Part shown: one piece after another, positions 62,563 through 64,000 of the stretch
Layout: each line of letters starts with the position of its first letter
Numbering within the stretch: the first letter of the stretch is position 1
Translations under genes and position numbers: made by a program
Notes under the pieces: generated by a model
Database searches by the model: none
Seen by the model: only the letters and a program-made list of their open reading frames with translations
Told to the model about the DNA's origin: nothing
Assembly (NCBI RefSeq): GCF_014837055.1
Contig: NZ_JACSPQ010000010.1
Span: 119,067-183,066, forward strand
DNA from: Phocaeicola faecium
GTDB lineage: Bacteria; Bacteroidota; Bacteroidia; Bacteroidales; Bacteroidaceae
Length of the DNA: 64,000 nucleotides
Direction of reading: 5' to 3'

Positions 62563-62593
62563 TTGGAATGGTTGCGCTTTTTTTCTACTTTTG
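62563..62593 (+). promoter_or_regulatory. Promoter of the biotin carboxylase gene
   Basis: TTG (62563-62565), 20 nt, TACTTTTG (62586-62593). Transcription would start near 62600, giving a leader of about 75 nt that contains an 8-codon ORF. Confidence 0.8.
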
Positions 62594-62644
62594 CACAGTT
62601 TCTGGGTTCTTGTGCCGAAACGAAAGGTTCTCCCGGAAAAGAGT

Positions 62645-62671
62645 ATGAAAAAGATTATAATTAAATCCTAA
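62645..62671 (+). CDS. Eight-codon ORF in the biotin carboxylase leader
   Basis: ATG AAA AAG ATT ATA ATT AAA TCC TAA encodes MKKIIIKS and stops 3 bp before the biotin carboxylase ATG. It may affect translation by reinitiation. No terminator hairpin accompanies it, so it is not an attenuator of the kind seen at 23937 and 40356. It may be chance. Confidence 0.3.
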   Translation: MKKIIIKS

Positions 62672-62674
62672 AGC

Positions 62675-64000
62675 ATGATACACAAAGTATTAATCGCTAA
62701 CCGTGGTGAAATAGCTGTACGTGTAATGCGCTCTTGTCGTGAGATGGGCATCCGCACGGTGGCAGTCTTTTCGGAAGCCGACAGAACGGCTCGCCACGTT
62801 CTTTATGCCGATGAGGCTTGTTTGATAGGTCCGGCTGCCTCGCGTGAGAGTTATTTGAATATTGATAAAATTATCATGGCAGCAAAACGTCATGGAGCGG
62901 ATGCCATCCATCCGGGATATGGCTTTTTGTCTGAAAACTCGGAGTTCGCACGCCGTTGCCGCGAGGAAGGAATTATCTTTATCGGTCCCGACCCGGAAAC
63001 AATGGATGCGATGGGCGATAAAATCTCTGCCCGCAAACACATGATTGCAGCCGGTGTGCCGGTAGTGCCGGGTACGGAACAGCCCTTGCAGAGTGTAGAA
63101 GAAGCAAAAGAAATCTGTAACCGCATAGGCTACCCCGTGATGCTGAAAGCCTCTATGGGTGGCGGCGGAAAGGGGATGCGCCTGATTCATAGTGAAGACG
63201 AAGTGGAAGAAGCCTATAATACGGCTCGTTCGGAATCAATGTCTTCGTTCGGCGACGACACGGTTTACTTGGAAAAATTCGTAGAAGAACCCCACCATAT
63301 CGAGTTTCAGATTTTAGGCGATAATTACGGAAACGCCGTTCACTTGTTTGAGCGCGAATGTTCCATCCAGCGCCGTAACCAGAAAATAGTAGAAGAAACC
63401 CCGTCGCCGTTCGTAACTCCTGAGTTGCGTAAGAAAATGGGTGAGGCGGCTGTGGCAGCAGCCAAAGCTGTGAACTACAAGGGTGCGGGAACCATTGAAT
63501 TCTTGGTGGACAAGCATCGCAACTTCTACTTCCTCGAAATGAATACCCGTCTTCAGGTAGAACATCCGATTACGGAAGAGGTAGTAGGCGTTGACTTGGT
63601 GAAAGAACAGCTCCGTATAGCCAATAACGAACCGCTGCATTTCAAACAGGAAGAACTCATTCAGCGCGGACACGCAATCGAATGCCGTATCTGTGCCGAA
63701 GATTCGGAAAATAACTTCATGCCTTCTCCGGGTATCATCCGTCAGTTGATTGAACCGAACGGCATTGGCGTACGCATCGACAGCTATGTATATGAAAGCT
63801 ACGAAATTCCTATTTACTACGACCCGATGATAGGTAAGTTGATTGTATGGGCTACCACCCGCCAGTTTGCCATCGAGCGTATGCGCCGTGTGTTATACGA
63901 ATATAAGATTACAGGATTGAAGACCAATATCGCTTACTTGCGCCATATAATGAATGTACCTGACTTCGTGGAAGGACATTATAACACGCTCTTCATCCCG
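62675..64000 (+). CDS. Biotin carboxylase subunit (AccC type), cut by window end
   Basis: The first 442 codons of an ATP-grasp biotin carboxylase, the subunit that carboxylates biotin on a carrier protein in acetyl- or propionyl-CoA carboxylase. Visible motifs are MIHKVLIANRGEIAVRVMRS, ADAIHPGYGFLSEN, the ATP lid MLKASMGGGGKGMR, MNTRLQVEHPITEEV and the C-terminal YYDPMIGKLIVWA. AccC proteins run about 450-500 aa, so little is missing if it is a stand-alone subunit. In Bacteroides such genes often head a propionyl-CoA/methylmalonyl carboxylase operon, so the partners should lie just beyond the window. Confidence 0.95.
   Translation, partial: MIHKVLIANRGEIAVRVMRSCREMGIRTVAVFSEADRTARHVLYADEACLIGPAASRESYLNIDKIIMAAKRHGADAIHPGYGFLSENSEFARRCREEGIIFIGPDPETMDAMGDKISARKHMIAAGVPVVPGTEQPLQSVEEAKEICNRIGYPVMLKASMGGGGKGMRLIHSEDEVEEAYNTARSESMSSFGDDTVYLEKFVEEPHHIEFQILGDNYGNAVHLFERECSIQRRNQKIVEETPSPFVTPELRKKMGEAAVAAAKAVNYKGAGTIEFLVDKHRNFYFLEMNTRLQVEHPITEEVVGVDLVKEQLRIANNEPLHFKQEELIQRGHAIECRICAEDSENNFMPSPGIIRQLIEPNGIGVRIDSYVYESYEIPIYYDPMIGKLIVWATTRQFAIERMRRVLYEYKITGLKTNIAYLRHIMNVPDFVEGHYNTLFIP

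Overview
The window looks like chromosomal DNA of a gut Bacteroidales bacterium, most likely Bacteroides or Phocaeicola. The reasons are promoters of the Bacteroidetes type (TTG/TTTG near -33, 18-20 nt, then TAnnTTTG), few strong Shine-Dalgarno sites, and lineage-typical families: NigD-like and TolB-like lipoproteins, a NVEALA peptide, a BlaR1-TonB fusion, GH84 and GH35 glycosidases, and the long amidophosphoribosyltransferase beside carAB. Most of it is core metabolism. I see no prophage, integrase, complete insertion sequence, CRISPR array or rRNA.

Layout. 1-0.2 kb: two tandem tRNA-Met genes on the minus strand, the first cut by the window edge. 0.6-7.5 kb: START-like protein, LptF/G permease, ribBA, Bax-inhibitor-1 protein, aspartate aminotransferase, aldose-epimerase-like protein. 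7.5-11.7 kb: a MITE-like palindrome, tRNA-Thr, then ppx, ppk and a membrane protein on the minus strand. 11.9-17.9 kb (minus): glycosyltransferase plus LpxH-like phosphoesterase, a small HicB-like protein, an outer-membrane barrel, purT, and a padR-pspC pair. 18.2-23.8 kb (plus): TPR protein, hisH-hisA-hisF-hisIE, an FtsE-like ATPase, pncB. 23.9-30.3 kb: a leader-peptide attenuator and the leu operon (leuA, leuC, leuD, a citramalate-synthase-like gene, leuB). 30.5-37 kb: a second attenuator, then purF, carA, carB. 37-39 kb: BlaI and BlaR1-TonB. 40.3-44.5 kb: a third attenuator and the Phe/Tyr operon (pheA, aminotransferase, DAHP synthase-chorismate mutase, tyrA), followed by GH84. 47-55.5 kb (minus): yip1-smpB-metH, NigD-like lipoprotein, YgiQ, PfkB kinase. 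55.7-64 kb: inositol-phosphate synthase, a NVEALA peptide with a propeller lipoprotein, GH35, ung, a small lipoprotein, and the start of a biotin carboxylase gene that runs off the edge.

The most interesting material lies between genes. Three biosynthetic operons begin with a short translated leader followed by an intrinsic terminator: a Leu-rich peptide before leuA, a Phe/Tyr-rich peptide before pheA, and a 14-codon ORF with a run of eight T before purF-carAB that resembles UTP-sensing pyrBI-type attenuation. Seven intergenic spacers carry copies of a repeat family phased at 22 nt, with motifs ACGC(A/T)TCCGCATGT and GCGGTAG/CTACCGC. The NVEALA-propeller unit is bounded by two copies of the same gene-end-plus-promoter sequence 1606 bp apart, which suggests that a tandem cassette array has partly collapsed.
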